From NCBI GenBank assembly GCA_036937835.1, contig CM072878.1:19572501-19636500 (forward strand): a DNA stretch of 64,000 nt. The letters run 5' to 3'. The notes beneath the pieces were generated by a model, which worked only from the letters and a program-made list of their open reading frames with translations, had not been told where the DNA came from and searched no databases. Below are positions 41,097 to 64,000 of this stretch, piece by piece. Positions within the stretch are counted from its first letter, which is position 1; the number at the start of each line of letters is the position of its first letter. The translations under genes were made by a program, and so were the position numbers. This DNA is from Pampus argenteus. Its lineage: Eukaryota; Chordata; Actinopteri; Scombriformes; Stromateidae.

Positions 41097-43678
41097 GGAC
41101 AGTTTCCTCTTTTTCAGAACAGAACTTTATAGTTATTAATACAATAACTATACTTTATAGTTAAAACACAACAGATTGTGTATGCTTGTGGACATGAAAC
41201 GTTTTTAAAACATCACTTTTAACCCATCAGTTCCTCATAGATATGAGTCTAAGCAGATGAACTGAGGATGCTCTTTGTTTTACCTTTACTGGAGCTGTTG
41301 ACGTAATACCTCTGTCCCTCAGGTGACGTGTAGCTCCTCCATCCTGGGGGAAGAGGCCGGCTGTCAGTCTCCTCCCTGGGTGCAGCGGAGCTCACAGCCG
41401 CTGGCTTCTGTTGAACACAAACACAGTACACACAGTAACATTACTGTGATGATTACTGGTGTTCACCTTCACCTGAAAAATATGACCATAAATGATAAAT
41501 CAATGCTTAAAACCTACAGCACAAATGATGGACAAAATCACAGAACGATATTGTTGTAATTACTTAATTACATAATGTGTGTAACTATGAACATGAACAG
41601 ACTGATAACGAGCGATTTACAACAAGTTTGTTGAACCCTTGTACGAGCAAATATTACAGCAAAAAGTAGAAAGTGGATGTAAAAATCTGTTCTAATCAGT
41701 AAAAACTTCATTTAGTTGAGTAATTTGGGACATATACAGCTGAACCGCTTTTTGGTTTAATGTTCATTTTATAATGTTGTCATTAACAACTGAGGATGCA
41801 GAAATGGATGTTTAAATCATCCTGAGTAAGGGACATATAAAGTTAACAGCTGTTGCTTCATTAAAGTTTAGAGAATTACAACATTTCTAAAAGCTTGCAT
41901 GTGCAGTAAATACAAACGTAGGAGTCATGACAGCCTCTGCAATAAGTGACGTTATTATCATTAAAATTCTCACTCAGCTTTTCAGCAGTTCCCACTTTCT
42001 AAATAATGGTGAAATATGATCCACTGAATGGATAAATAATGCTCACTTCACCTTATCATGAGCCCCCAGGAGCCGTTTTATAGCAGCCTCTCTGAGCACA
42101 CTGGGCCAGAAGTTACTGCAATGTGCTTTACAAGAGAAAAAGTCGTTTTTAATCTGCAGGGATCGCTGGCTCGCGTTGCTCGTACAGATCTGTCTGCTGA
42201 ATCTGACGCAGACCCTGCTGAACTTCAGGAGATGTCTGAGAGGAAGTGGGTGGAAATGATTGGACAGATTTATAAATGGGGAGATTATTAAGGGAATGAT
42301 AAAGTAGTCGTATCAAGTTCTCTTGCCCGCATTGGCGACAGGGCAGAGTGGGCGAATAAAGCCGATTGATGTGTAACATTAAAGAGATTCATTGGATCGT
42401 TGTATCTCTGCTTCTGATGTGAGTTTGATGTGAGAGCAGCAGATAGCTTCAGCTGCGGTTTGCTGCAGTATTGTAGCAGCTGAATTTACACTGAGAGGAC
42501 GTTGACTGCACAGGAAAGGTGACAAAGGTGACATTGTCTGCTGACAGTGACTCGTGTAAGGTCACCACATCTTATTCTGACAAGAAAAATGGACGATGTC
42601 TCTCGCTGCGTTTCCTGTGCTCCAGTTGGTTTAACTGACAGGGAAAGAAAGAAAGCTTTGAGCTCACTTTTTACCTGGAAAAGTGGATTAATGAACTTCA
42701 ACGTTCTTATGGAGGTGACAGAGAGGAGCTCATGTTGTTGCTGCAGCTTATTCACTATATAAAGTCATAAATTCAAATAATATCATAACATAAATCTATT
42801 TTAGACTCCTAAACTGAATGCACTGTATAAGCAACCTTAAATAATCAAAAAGGAAAAGCTTCTGAGTGTAATTTTAGACGTCTCCGACAATTTCTCGCAC
42901 GGTTAGTTTCTGAACCCCGAGGCAGCAGCTGACTGCACTGGGAGTTTCAAACAACAGCAATTATACAAAAAAAAAAAAAAAAAAGAGAGAGAGAAATGTA
43001 CAGTCACTGCACATAGGATGCTGCAAAAAAACACAAAAACAGCAGTGGGCTTGGAAAAAGCAATGAGCCCTTTGTCTTCTACAGACTAAATGAGAATATA
43101 ATGATGCATGAATCAACCTACTGGCAGCTTTTGTTCCTGCTGGACTCTGAGTGTGTCAGCACAGAAGCATCTTGAAATGCATACAGCAAAGTTATGATAG
43201 AAGAAGTAAGATTGGAGAAAGGTTGGACATAGATGGTTTATGGTTAATTCACCTTCTGAAGCTAAAACATGTTGCATGCAACTCATTTAAAAAATGTATT
43301 TCCTCCTCAACAAGTGGATATTTTTCTCAACAAGTTTTTCTTTATTTCTGCACGAGCTAAGATTTTGGAGCATTATGATTATAGCAGTTAATATGCATAA
43401 ATACATAACTTTAGCAGTGTAAGTGCAGTGTATGAGGTTTCCTTACATACCGGCAGTAAAACATTTATTCTGACTGGTTAGAAAAAAAAAGTGCATCATG
43501 AACATGGTAGATACGTCTGTATGTTTGCTTTATTTACTGATAAAGATGCAAACATGCAAAATGTATACAGACTTTTAACCTCTCTAATGACCAAACATAT
43601 AACGTATCATGCCTTTCATACAGCTGAACATATGCATTAATAATAATAGTTTTGATGCAATTAAACAGTTCTTACCAT
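25204..43678 (-). CDS. gas7: Growth arrest-specific protein 7 (WW and F-BAR protein)
   Basis: Coding exons: 43678-43676 (only the ATG), 41407-41284, 37754-37669, 35609-35547, 31430-31341, 30755-30640, 29826-29752, 28921-28843, 28167-28036, 27598-27475, 26352-26273, 26196-26098, 25317-25204. They join in frame to 394 aa plus TAG. The protein starts MKPAAVSSAAPREE and has the first part of a WW domain (LPPGWRSY..PEGQRYYVN, about residues 20-40). A linker follows, then the F-BAR module from NEWSYCDYFW through GFEVLLQKQLKGKQMQ, KYDHHIADLRKQLASRYASVEK and SKWFEEMV to the end PVDMDI. GAS7 binds membranes and actin and promotes neurite outgrowth. No N-terminal SH3 exon was found, so this model matches the shorter mammalian isoforms. 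The half of the WW domain with the second Trp was not found. An internal alternative first exon exists at 35.6 kb. Confidence 0.93.
27204..27257. repeat. (GATT)n microsatellite
   Basis: About thirteen perfect tetranucleotide units in the gas7 intron between the exons at 26352 and 27475. Confidence 0.95.
27602..27638. repeat. (CA)n tract abutting a gas7 3' splice site
   Basis: On the gas7 sense strand this is (TG)17-18 followed immediately by GGCAG and exon 27598-27475. It takes the place of the normal polypyrimidine tract. Confidence 0.95.
32301..32314 (-). promoter_or_regulatory. CTCF-like motif, opposite orientation to the one at 1095
   Basis: The minus strand reads CCACTTGGGGGCAG, identical over 14 bases to 1095-1108. 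It lies in a gas7 intron. As with the other copy, a repeat origin cannot be excluded. Confidence 0.3.
35547..35675 (-). other. gas7: gas7 alternative first coding exon with internal 3' splice site
   Basis: Frame starting MMMEASFDTEESFDDPS at 35675 and running into SPAKRQIREVKETKIT before the donor ACT|GTGAGT at 35547. It joins in frame to the exon at 31430 (INCVTF). The upstream purine- and pyrimidine-biased DNA and lack of a good acceptor before the ATG suggest a promoter. Inside the exon, GCCCCGCAG|CCC (exon start 35609) is a good acceptor in the same phase as the donor of exon 37669. The same exon can therefore serve the long isoform as an internal exon. Confidence 0.65.
35812..36172. promoter_or_regulatory. 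Strand-biased GGA-rich region upstream of the gas7 internal first exon
   Basis: The plus strand is strongly purine-rich (repeated GGAGGA, GGGGTGAGG and GGGGGAGGAAGGGG words), so the gas7 sense strand is polypyrimidine. It lies directly 5' of the alternative first exon. Pyrimidine-rich, TATA-less promoters of this kind can form triplex or quadruplex structures. Promoter activity is inferred from position only. Confidence 0.4.
36434..36481. repeat. Perfect 17-bp inverted repeat (hairpin)
   Basis: Left arm ACGGGTTAAAAAGGTGT (36434-36450), 14-nt loop (36451-36464), right arm ACACCTTTTTAACCCGT (36465-36481), with no mismatch. It lies in a gas7 intron upstream of the internal first exon. It is too short for a typical microRNA precursor. 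Confidence 0.9.
37201..37338 (+). repeat. Dispersed repeat, copy 2 (shared with 1265-1408)
   Basis: Matches the elac2 intronic copy in the same order of blocks with small indels, about 80 percent identical by eye. It lies in a gas7 intron. Confidence 0.7.
40551..40576. repeat. (ATG)n microsatellite
   Basis: About eight perfect units in a gas7 intron. Confidence 0.9.
41016..41091. repeat. (TA)n tract
   Basis: About 38 perfect TA units, 76 bp, in the gas7 intron 193 bp downstream (minus-strand sense) of the WW exon. Confidence 0.97.
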
Positions 43679-45493
43679 GCTGCTGCTGTATGCTGTTGAG
43701 TCAGTCAGTCAGCCAGTCAGTCAGCCTGGAAACATGAACGAAGGGACAGAAAAGAACTTTTTACACTTATTGGATCCAAAATGATCCAAAGCCTGCTGGG
43801 ATCACAGCTCCACAGGAAGGAATGAAGAAACACTGAATATGTTTCAAGCTAAGTGCCTTTTTTCCACTTGTACAAAATAAAAGGCCTGGTTTCGATCAAT
43901 GCAAGACATTTTCTATGAGTCTTTGTTGTGTGTCTAACAGATGGACACAAAAGCAGACACTGTCAGACAGAGCTGTGATGTACGGAGACACAACAAGGAC
44001 TTTTCTGTCTTTCCAGCTTGTTCTCGTCTGTTAAATCGAATTGACTCTGCATATAGTGAGTGTCACTCTGGTCGTCCTCCATTCAAACACATGAGGTCTT
44101 TCTCTCACAGGAGAATGCAGCCACTTGTGGATATCCTGCAACGGCAGCTGAGGTCTGTAGGACAAGACTGGAAGACATATAGTTTTAACTTCGCAACCGT
44201 TTACTACAATTTATGGCAATTAAAATGAAGAAACAGCATTTGTTTCTGCTTTGTCAACTAAAAATAAACATGTGAATTTAAATGTTAGAATGTTACCGTA
44301 ATTAAATTAAAGGAGTAGTTCAACATTTTTGTTTTCTTGCTGATTGGATCAATGTCACTCTCATGTAACCGCAATAATTAATCGTCATAAGTAATTTGGT
44401 TTATTTCTGCATTAAACAGCCAAATCGACAGATGACCTGTCGCATCAGCTGCATGTAGAAGATACAGATTGAACCACTGTAAAACGCAACATACAAAACT
44501 CCACATCTGTATGTACCTCTTCATTTAAAGCCAGTGTCAACACGTTTTATGGGATTATCACCTTTTAAATAAACAACTATGTCAGTGAGAATTGGCAGCT
44601 CATTCATCTCTGACTGTATCACCGAATGAAAGTTTAAAATTCAACAATATGAAAATATGCAAAAGGCTGATTAGCAGCATAATTAGTTTGTATTTCTTTT
44701 ATCTTGTGGTAGTGGATGTATGTTGCCTTAATTGCAGTAAAATAAAATAAAAAATACATTAAAGCACACTGCTTGATCTACTTTATTAATCACCTTTATT
44801 TATATGATTCATGTTCATTATGAGGAGTTGAAGTATTTATTTATGTAGCCCAATATCACAAATCCTAAATTTGCTTCAGGCGGTTTTGATTCTTCTGTGA
44901 TGCAGACTGTTACAAAACAGAGCAAGAAAATAGGACAGGATGTCTTTAACTTTGATTATATTTATTAATGTTGAAATAAACAACAATGACAACATGAATA
45001 TGCACGAAACTACGGACATGAGATACTGAATATCCTATAAACTGATTAAACACATTTTCATTATTGATTACTGTAGATTTTTGAATGAAATGGCTTTGTT
45101 TTGTCCCGACCGACAGTCCACAACCCAAAGATGTTCAGTTTACTGTCAATGACAACTAAAAAAAACATTTTCAGTTATTTGAGTAATAAATGACGATTTT
45201 AAAATGTTCAAACTAGAAGTAAATATGATTAAAAATAGAGACAAAACTCTTTCATATCTTAATTATCTGTCAATTAAAATTAAATCTATTATTTATCTTA
45301 CAGGAGATTTATTGTAATCTGACTGTTTGGAGACTTTAATGCTGTAACTTCACATCTGTTGTATTAATGCATGATGTTGTTTATGTTGTAACTAATGTCA
45401 AAGACACTCAGACTTACTGTTTTACCTATAATATCAATATAACTACTGCTGTATATGTTATCTGCTGGCAGACACGTCTGTTGTCTTGTTCAG
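43679..45493. other. Spacer between gas7 5' end and myosin gene A 3' end
   Basis: It holds the gas7 5' UTR and promoter (a CAGT-repeat stretch at about 43697-43725 lies in the presumed 5' UTR) and the myosin A 3' UTR. At 44311-44370 is a fragment resembling the start of the repeat at 61795-62115. No further gene is seen. Confidence 0.45.
45308..45313 (-). terminator. Candidate poly(A) signal of myosin gene A
   Basis: AATAAA on the minus strand about 180 nt after the stop at 45494. A further AATAAA lies at 44961-44966. Short 3' UTRs are usual for sarcomeric myosin genes, so the nearer signal is preferred. Confidence 0.5.
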
Positions 45494-57779
<12,286 letters not shown>

Positions 57780-57868
57780 ATTGATACCTGGAGACAAAAA
57801 AAAAAGAAAGAAAATAAAAGAATTCAAGATTTTCACTGAAATTGAGGATATTTTTGTATCTTACTCAC

Positions 57869-57977
57869 AGGGTTTACGCAGCTCAGTGGGTCTGAATCAG
57901 AGGCCGCTGCTGTTGACAGATGCCTGTGTCAGAAGGGTAAATGTTGGCTCGTACCATTGGTTGAGGCTCTTTTTATC
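57869..57977 (-). promoter_or_regulatory. Myosin A core promoter and non-coding first exon
   Basis: On the minus strand a TATA-like GATAAAAAG (57977-57969) is followed by a CCAAT and then a stretch ending in a strong donor CCCT|GTGAGTAAG at 57869. The next acceptor is just before the coding exon (TTTTCTTT..CCAG, about 57791), 12 bp upstream of the ATG. This fits the non-coding 5' exon usual in sarcomeric myosin genes. The transcription start would lie near 57940; this is inferred. Confidence 0.45.
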
Positions 57978-60587
57978 AAGATGAATGTGCTGATGAAGCA
58001 AACCGGATGCTCCAAACTTGGCAATGTCACTCTGTTCAAATGTCAATCAGGACGCATTATGGATTTCTGCCCAACACTTAAATATGGTGCAGGATCTTCT
58101 AGTGGTAATAGGGCCATGTCAGCAGCGACAGGTGATGATCCACAAGCACTATTTTTACATGTCTTCCATACCGTCATGAGCTTCTTCACATCTATGTTGT
58201 GTTTGCTGCTCAGAACGACCCAGGAATAGTTCAACCAGTGTATTTGGTGGAATAATAATTATTAAGAGAGAGATTTTCATTGTGTTTGTTTATGGAAATT
58301 AACCATACGTGACGCGCCGTGTCTCCGTGATGCATCACGACCTTCATGTTCATCCTGGACCACCTGCTCGTTCACCTTCAAGGCACCTCACATGGATTTA
58401 CTGGCCTTAACTCTGGACAGATGTCAGGACAATGTCAACATTATGTCCATTATCATTGCTTTGATACGTCCATATGTACATCTGTTAGGGTCTGATTATG
58501 GTTAATAATGAATAATAAACCAGACATACATGCATGTACAGTTCTCAACAGTCACATTATAATAAAGTTCAGAAACCAGAAAACATTCAGTTTTAAGAAG
58601 CTGAATCAGAGAATTTTGACATTTTTATTCTTTAGAAAAATGACTGAATGGGATTAATTGTTATTCAACCGTTAATTTGATCTCTTTGATTTACCGTGAA
58701 GGTTGAAAGCCTGTAACACACTTCATCTGGTCATTGCCAAGGTTAACGCCAGCCAGACGCCTTGAGGGAAGTTGTCTGCTTTGTCTGCTTTGTTTACACG
58801 TTAACACGTAACGATGTCCGGTGAGTCTGTACTGTGAACAAACACATGACGACCACATTTAGAAGAAGAAGCTTAAGCTCTCATCATAGTGTGTAAATGC
58901 ATCCCATCATCTCTTAATATGCAGCAGTGAGGACAAGTGTTGAAAGCGTAGAAAGATTTTAAATAGTATGTCTAACATAAGGATAATGTATATTATATGT
59001 ATTGTATACATTTTATACACTAGATGTGTGCGTATTATGGATTGTTTTTAACATGAAGATATTTTAGAGATTGTTATTTATTATTATTTATTGTCATATT
59101 AGGAAGCTTTGAGAGGCCAAACTGTCTAAATATCAATATTCACCTTTTATAGGAACTATATAAATATTTAATAAATGCTTTATAACACACTTTAATGTAG
59201 TTGACAACCCAAAAATCTGAATGAAAAATGTTGAGCAGCAGGTGGACAGAGTTCATCCCTGGCTGTTACCTGTCAGCTCCTAAAGCAACACCTGCCCTCC
59301 CCCTCCCCCTCCTCCTCCTCGTCTTGGGAGGTTACCTTCAGCAGTCGTATGTAAGCCTCTCCTGCTGAAAGTCACACATGCACAGCAGTAACTCAAACCC
59401 TGCTTCACAGGGATTTCTACAAATGTCATGAACATACCAGCTGCTGCTGAGAACTGCGCTGCTGACAGGAGTGAATAAGTTGGATTTTGATGAGGTCCAT
59501 TTGAACTCGCAGCCTCTCTATTTTACTCAAATGTCAGTCCTGTGTTATTCAGGTTTTTATCTCTTTCGGCTGATGCTGTGAGTCGATGTTAATGTGATTC
59601 TTACAGTTAAATTGATGAGTTGCTGCAGCGTTAATGAGCAGATTCTCATTCTGGGTTAATGCATTAATGTCTGTGTCCTTTCATTATTATTAAAACTCAG
59701 ATTTCTGATCTAGAGTCTGAACAGTAACTAAAGCTGTCAGATAAATGTAGTGGAGTAGTATCTAATGGAAAAATACTCAAAGTAAAGTACAAGTACCTCA
59801 AAGACTTGCAGGTACTTTTAACTACTGGATAAAATTAAAGCTACTTGACAGATTTTGGGTGTAAGTGTGTAGATAAAATATCTGTTATGGTCTTAACTGC
59901 TGTCATGATTAAGGAATGAAGGTTAACGTGAATAAAGTGTCTCCATCTTTTGGCGGCTGATTTTTATTGCAGGTAGCAAGACGAGACTGTTGGTGAGGTA
60001 TTATTTATTCATATCAGACGAATTTGAAACAGACTAACAGCAAAGAAAAACAAAGATGAATTGTTCACGTTCTTCATCCTTTTACATGGAGGTGGATGGA
60101 GGAGTTTTAAATTTCATTATAAGTGAAATCTGACTGCTGTAGATAATTTAATGAGACCTTCATTAAATGCATTTGTTGGTAAGAATTAGGATTCAGTTCA
60201 TGTCGGTGTATAAATAACTGCTTTCCCGTGGTTGTGTTTAGTGTTCATGATGGTGAACATGGTGAACATTGAACCTGCTAAACATCAGCTTGTTAGCAGC
60301 CAGCATGACTGTAATCAGCTTCTATTATTATACTAATATAACTGTTACTCTTTACTGTTAAATAAAGGCCAAATGTACTAGAAATAAAACACATTATGTA
60401 CTGTATATATACATTGTTAGATATGATACTGTATTTATTTAGAATTACTGCTGCTTACTAATGTTAGACTAGAAACGTTCGATTTTTAATCAGCATGATT
60501 ATTGATCAGATGCTACCCGCCATCATAATAATAATAATAATAATATTTAACTACACTAGCAGGTTTTAATGACATTCAAGCTTCACG
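57978..60587. other. Intergenic region between tandem myosin genes
   Basis: About 2.6 kb upstream of myosin A. It holds a pyrimidine-rich block (59290-59325) next to an E-box (CAGGTG on the minus strand, about 59290), a dispersed repeat copy (59735-59880) and a short (ATA)n run at about 60527-60544. No exon is seen. It probably carries muscle regulatory elements, but none can be proven by eye. Confidence 0.4.
59735..59880 (-). repeat. Reverse-oriented copy of the dispersed repeat family seen at 9436
   Basis: Read on the minus strand it gives TTGAGGTACTTGTACTTTAC followed by ACTCCACTACATTTATCTGA, the 5' half of the family. Confidence 0.7.
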
Positions 60588-60593
60588 TTTATT
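60588..60593 (-). terminator. Poly(A) signal of myosin gene B
   Basis: AATAAA on the minus strand about 96 nt beyond the stop at 60689, at the distance expected for a sarcomeric myosin mRNA. Confidence 0.55.
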
Positions 60594-60688
60594 AGAGCTT
60601 TACTGTGATTTGTATGACTGCCATGCCACAATCAGATAATAATTATTAAAACTGAGTTATTACTCTAATCAGCAAACACTGCTGATCT

Positions 60689-63600
60689 CTATTCCCCTTT
60701 GCCAACAACATCACGGCTCTTTGCTCGTAATTTATTCAGCTGGGATTCGGCAATATCAGCTCGTTCCTCAGCTTCCTCCAGTTCATGTTGCACCTTCCGA
60801 AATTTAGCCGAATGGATGCTGGTTTGCTCCTCCTGTGTGACACAGAAAACAACATATTTTTTGTCAGTGATACTTCATGCCAACAGTTCACACAGTTATT
60901 TATTTTTACTCACCGCCTCCTCACACTGACGCTTATATGCTTTCACTTTCAGCTGCAGCTTGTTGACCAGATCTTGAAGTCTCGCCACATTCTTCTTTTC
61001 CTCCTCACCCTGAAACAGTTTAAGGTATCGTTCCCATCTGCTTTGAGATGTCGAATACTCTGTGTATATATAACTGGATAAAGCGTACCTCTTACCTGAT
61101 AGGTGAGCTCTTTAATTCTCCTCTCATATTTCCGCCCTCCTTTCATTGCCTCCCCACTGCGTTTCTGTTCTGCCTCCAATTCATTTTCCAGCTCACGGAC
61201 CTAAAAGAAAAATAGTTTTAATTACTTTTCTATTTTTCTACAGAACTGTTTTGTCCTTTGTTGATTCGTACCTTGGTTTCCAGTTTCTGAAGCTCTTTCT
61301 TTCCTCCTTTCAGAGCCAGCTGCTCGGCCTCATCCAGCCTCTGCTGCAGGTCTTTCACTGTGGCCTCCAGGTTCTTCTTCATCCTCTCCAGGTGAGCGCT
61401 GGTGTCCTGCTCTTTCTTCAGCTCCTCAGCCATCATGGCTGCCTGCATGCAAATGTGAACTCACTCAATTTAATCTGCAAAACCAACAAAATCCAGCAGT
61501 AAATCAGTACACTGGGTAGAAGAGAGAGGCTCACGTCCATGATGGCTTTCTTGGCCTTTTCGTCTGCGTTTCGCACTTCCTGAAGGGCGTCCTCCATCTC
61601 TGATTGCAGCTGAGCCAAATCACACTCTGTCTTCTTTTTAGCATTGAGGAGGCTGGTGTTCTGATCAATACATGTCACATAGGTTATTTACAGATTTTAC
61701 AGTTGTTTGCTTGAGCTAAAAGTAAACAGATTCACCTAAAAACATCATATCCTGGTTTAAAACAAGTCAATAAGAAAATGTTCAGTCTTAGAGGAATTGT
61801 TCGACATTTTATTTGCTCTCTTAGTCCTAGTTAAAAGAAGACTGAAGCCGCTCTCATGTCTGTACTATACATATACTGTAAATCTACACATTAGCATCTC
61901 TATGATCTAAATCAAGCTAATTTTTTATTCAATGAAAAAACCAAAAACAAGTGACAAGTTGTGGTTTTACGGGGGTTTTGTGCACAACGTGTCGTTTTAA
62001 CAGAGGTGCTGGTAGGCAGGTTTTCTTACCTTTGGACAAAAGCATTATAGGTTATTGTTCTTTGTGCTAAGCTAAGATAACAAACAGGTTGCTGGCTGTA
62101 ACTGTACAGACAAGAGAGTGCAATTAAGCTTTTTCTTCTACCTCTGCAAAAAAGAAAATGTCTTTAATTCAAGTCAGGCAGTTATTAAAACAATAATAAA
62201 ACATGATTAAATGAAAGTGAAAGACGGGATGTTTTGAGCCAATCCCGTCCCGTCCTGCCCTTCATATTGTGTCCCAACCTGAGAGTGAAGCAGCTGGATC
62301 CTCTCACTGACGTCCAGCAGCTCCTGCTCAGCCAGCTTGCGACTCCTCTCAGACTGCTCCAGCGCTGCCCTCATTTCCTCACTCTCAGCCATTATCAGGT
62401 TGTTGCGCCGCTCTGCAATGGCCAGTTGCTCCTTCAGGTCCTCCTGACTGTGGACAGCTTCATCCAGATGGACCTGGGTGTCCTGGATTAGAGAGCAAAG
62501 GTTTGGATGCATTACATGCATCATTTAACGTTTGTGTTAATATTTCTCTGTTGCCCCGGTGCATCCACACAAACCTTTAACTGAGTCTGCAGGTTCCTCA
62601 GCTGTTTGGTCGCCTCGGCTGCTTGGCGGTTGGTGTGACCCAGCTGGATCTCCATCTCATTCAGATCCCCCTCCATCTTTTTCTTCATCCGGATGGCATC
62701 GTTCCTGCTGCGTGTCTCGGCGTCCAGCGTGCTCTGCAGAATGTCCACGGTCCTCTGGTGATTCCTCTTGAGCTGCTCCATCTCTTCGTCTTTCTCCGCC
62801 ACCTTTCTGTCTACTTCTGACTTGATCTGGTTCAGCTCCAGTTGAAGGTGCAGGATTTTGGCCTCCTCGTGTTCTAGGGACGACTACAAGGAAGGAGGTA
62901 ATAATCAGTCCAATAAAACTGAAGGTGTAATGTCATCTGAGGACATAATACAAACCTCAGCTTCCTCTAGAGCCGCCTGGGAGTCTCTCTTCTCCTGTTC
63001 GGCTTGCTTTGCAGCTTTCTCCAACTCGTGGATGGTTTTAGCAGATTGTCCCACTTGCTCAGTGATATCGGTAATCTCCTCTGAAAATGTACAGAAAAGC
63101 ATGTTCTTCACAGGTAAAACACGATCTCTACGGCTTCTCAGTGCCTAAAGAACGAGTTAGAAGGCTTACGCTGAAGATTTTTATTCTCTCTTTTCATGTT
63201 CTCCAGGTGATCCAGAGCTTCTTCGTATGAGTTTTTCAGTTTGAAGAGTTCTGTACTCAGCACTCTGGACTCTCTCTGGGAAACCTCCAGATCTGATTGA
63301 TTCTCCTCGTTTTTCTGTTTCCATTCAGCCAGAACCTGACAGAAGAAGAAGCGGCATATGTAATCAGCACAGCCTCAACAAGGTGCTAATGAGGAAGAGA
63401 GAGAAAAGAAAAGAAAAACCTTGTCAAAGTTCCTCTGTTTCTTGTCCAAGGTGGCATTAGCTGCGTTTGACCTTTCTAGCTCGATCATGAGATCCTCAAC
63501 CTCAGCCTGCAGCCTCTGCTTGGTCTTCTCCAGTGATGCACATTTGACATTTGCTGCCTCTGTCGTCTCCTCAGACTCCTGCAGCCGCTGGGCCAGCCTC

Positions 63601-63868
63601 TTCCTTTTAAAGATAAACTGTTTGAGACAAACATCAGCACTGACTTCAGAAATATGTTGCACAGTCCTTACTTTGCCTCCTCGAGCTCCTCGGTGCGCTG
63701 GATGGCGTCCGTCTCGTATTTGGTTCTCCACTGAGCCACGTCGCTGTTCGCCTTGGACAGGCAGCGCTGCAGCTCAGCTTTGGCCTCCTGCTCCTCGTCG
63801 TACTGCTCTCTCAGCAGCTCACAGTCATGTCGAGCTGACTGCAAACTGTGAGCCAGGGCGTGTTTTGC
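60689..63868 (-). CDS. Second sarcomeric myosin heavy chain (gene B), 3' part only
   Basis: Exons visible: 63868-63672, 63603-63420, 63335-63170, 63080-62956, 62883-62575, 62482-62279, 61660-61535, 61442-61272, 61200-61096, 61009-60914, 60832-60689. They give the last 608 codons and stop, all coiled-coil rod (light meromyosin). The head and neck lie past 64000. Except for the last, every exon has the same length and phase as its counterpart in gene A (197, 184, 166, 125, 309, 204, 126, 171, 105, 96), which proves tandem duplication. Recognisable rod blocks include [43 protein letters not shown] and [12 protein letters not shown]. The protein ends [10 protein letters not shown], and the stop lies inside the penultimate-type exon, so the small terminal exon of gene A has no counterpart. 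Orientation is the same as gene A and gas7. Confidence 0.95.
61795..62115. repeat. Dispersed teleost repeat copy in a myosin B intron
   Basis: Words such as TCTCATGTCTGTACTATA, TTGTGCTAAGCTAAGATAAC and GTTGCTGGCTGTAAC are typical of a very common fish interspersed repeat. A fragment of the same family appears at about 44311-44370. I recognise the type but cannot name it. Confidence 0.6.
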
Positions 63869-64000
63869 CTGAAAAGCAAGAACAGACAGAAATATGGCTT
63901 AAACCGTAATTCTGAATGTCTACAAAACACTGTTGTTATATTTTAAAACTACAGATTGGCCTCTAGAAAACTGTGGCGGGCATATTTCACCATTTTATGA

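Noticed and set aside
63421..63909. Plus-strand frame of 162 codons
   Set aside because: Antisense shadow of myosin B rod exons; the GAG/CTC-rich coding strand leaves the reverse frame open. The same applies to the plus-strand frames across 46-54 kb.

Overview
The window is nuclear genomic DNA from a bony fish, most likely a percomorph teleost. It carries intron-rich vertebrate genes with GT..AG junctions, AT-rich introns, many microsatellites and short dispersed repeats of the teleost kind. It has no operons, phage genes, CRISPR arrays or prokaryotic defence genes. The reading is by eye: exon borders were set by joining splice sites with conserved protein families, and every gene model below stays in frame across all its junctions.

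Layout, left to right. (1) 56-7251, minus: elac2 (long-form tRNase Z), 23 of an expected 24 coding exons, with a housekeeping-type promoter at about 7340-7420. (2) 7851-8910: a pure 10-bp minisatellite of 106 units, then a diverged inverted-repeat structure (8972-10426) with a dispersed teleost repeat in its centre. (3) 11759-16271, minus: gsg1l2, a four-pass claudin-like membrane protein, 5 exons. (4) 21025-22003, plus: recoverin, 3 exons. (5) 25204-43678, minus: gas7 (WW plus F-BAR protein), 13 coding exons, with an internal alternative promoter and first exon near 35.6 kb. (6) 45494-57779, minus: a complete 39-exon sarcomeric myosin heavy chain gene (predicted 1944 aa). (7) 60689-63868 and beyond the right edge, minus: the 3' end of a second, tandem myosin heavy chain gene (last 608 codons).

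The order gsg1l2 - rcvrn - gas7 - MYH cluster matches human 17p13.1 as I know it. GLP2R, which lies between GSG1L2 and RCVRN in human, is not visible here. elac2, which is a few Mb away in human, sits directly next to gsg1l2. The genes do not form one pathway: they are a tRNA 3'-processing enzyme, a photoreceptor calcium sensor, a neuronal and actin-linked F-BAR protein, a membrane protein and muscle motors, held together by old synteny.

The most interesting points are a gas7 exon that appears usable both as a first exon and as an internal exon, an apparent missing half of the gas7 WW domain, a (TG)n tract directly abutting a gas7 3' splice site, the 1-kb decamer array, the inverted-repeat structure, and the different 3'-end exon structure of the two tandem myosin genes. 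I found no convincing new molecular system.
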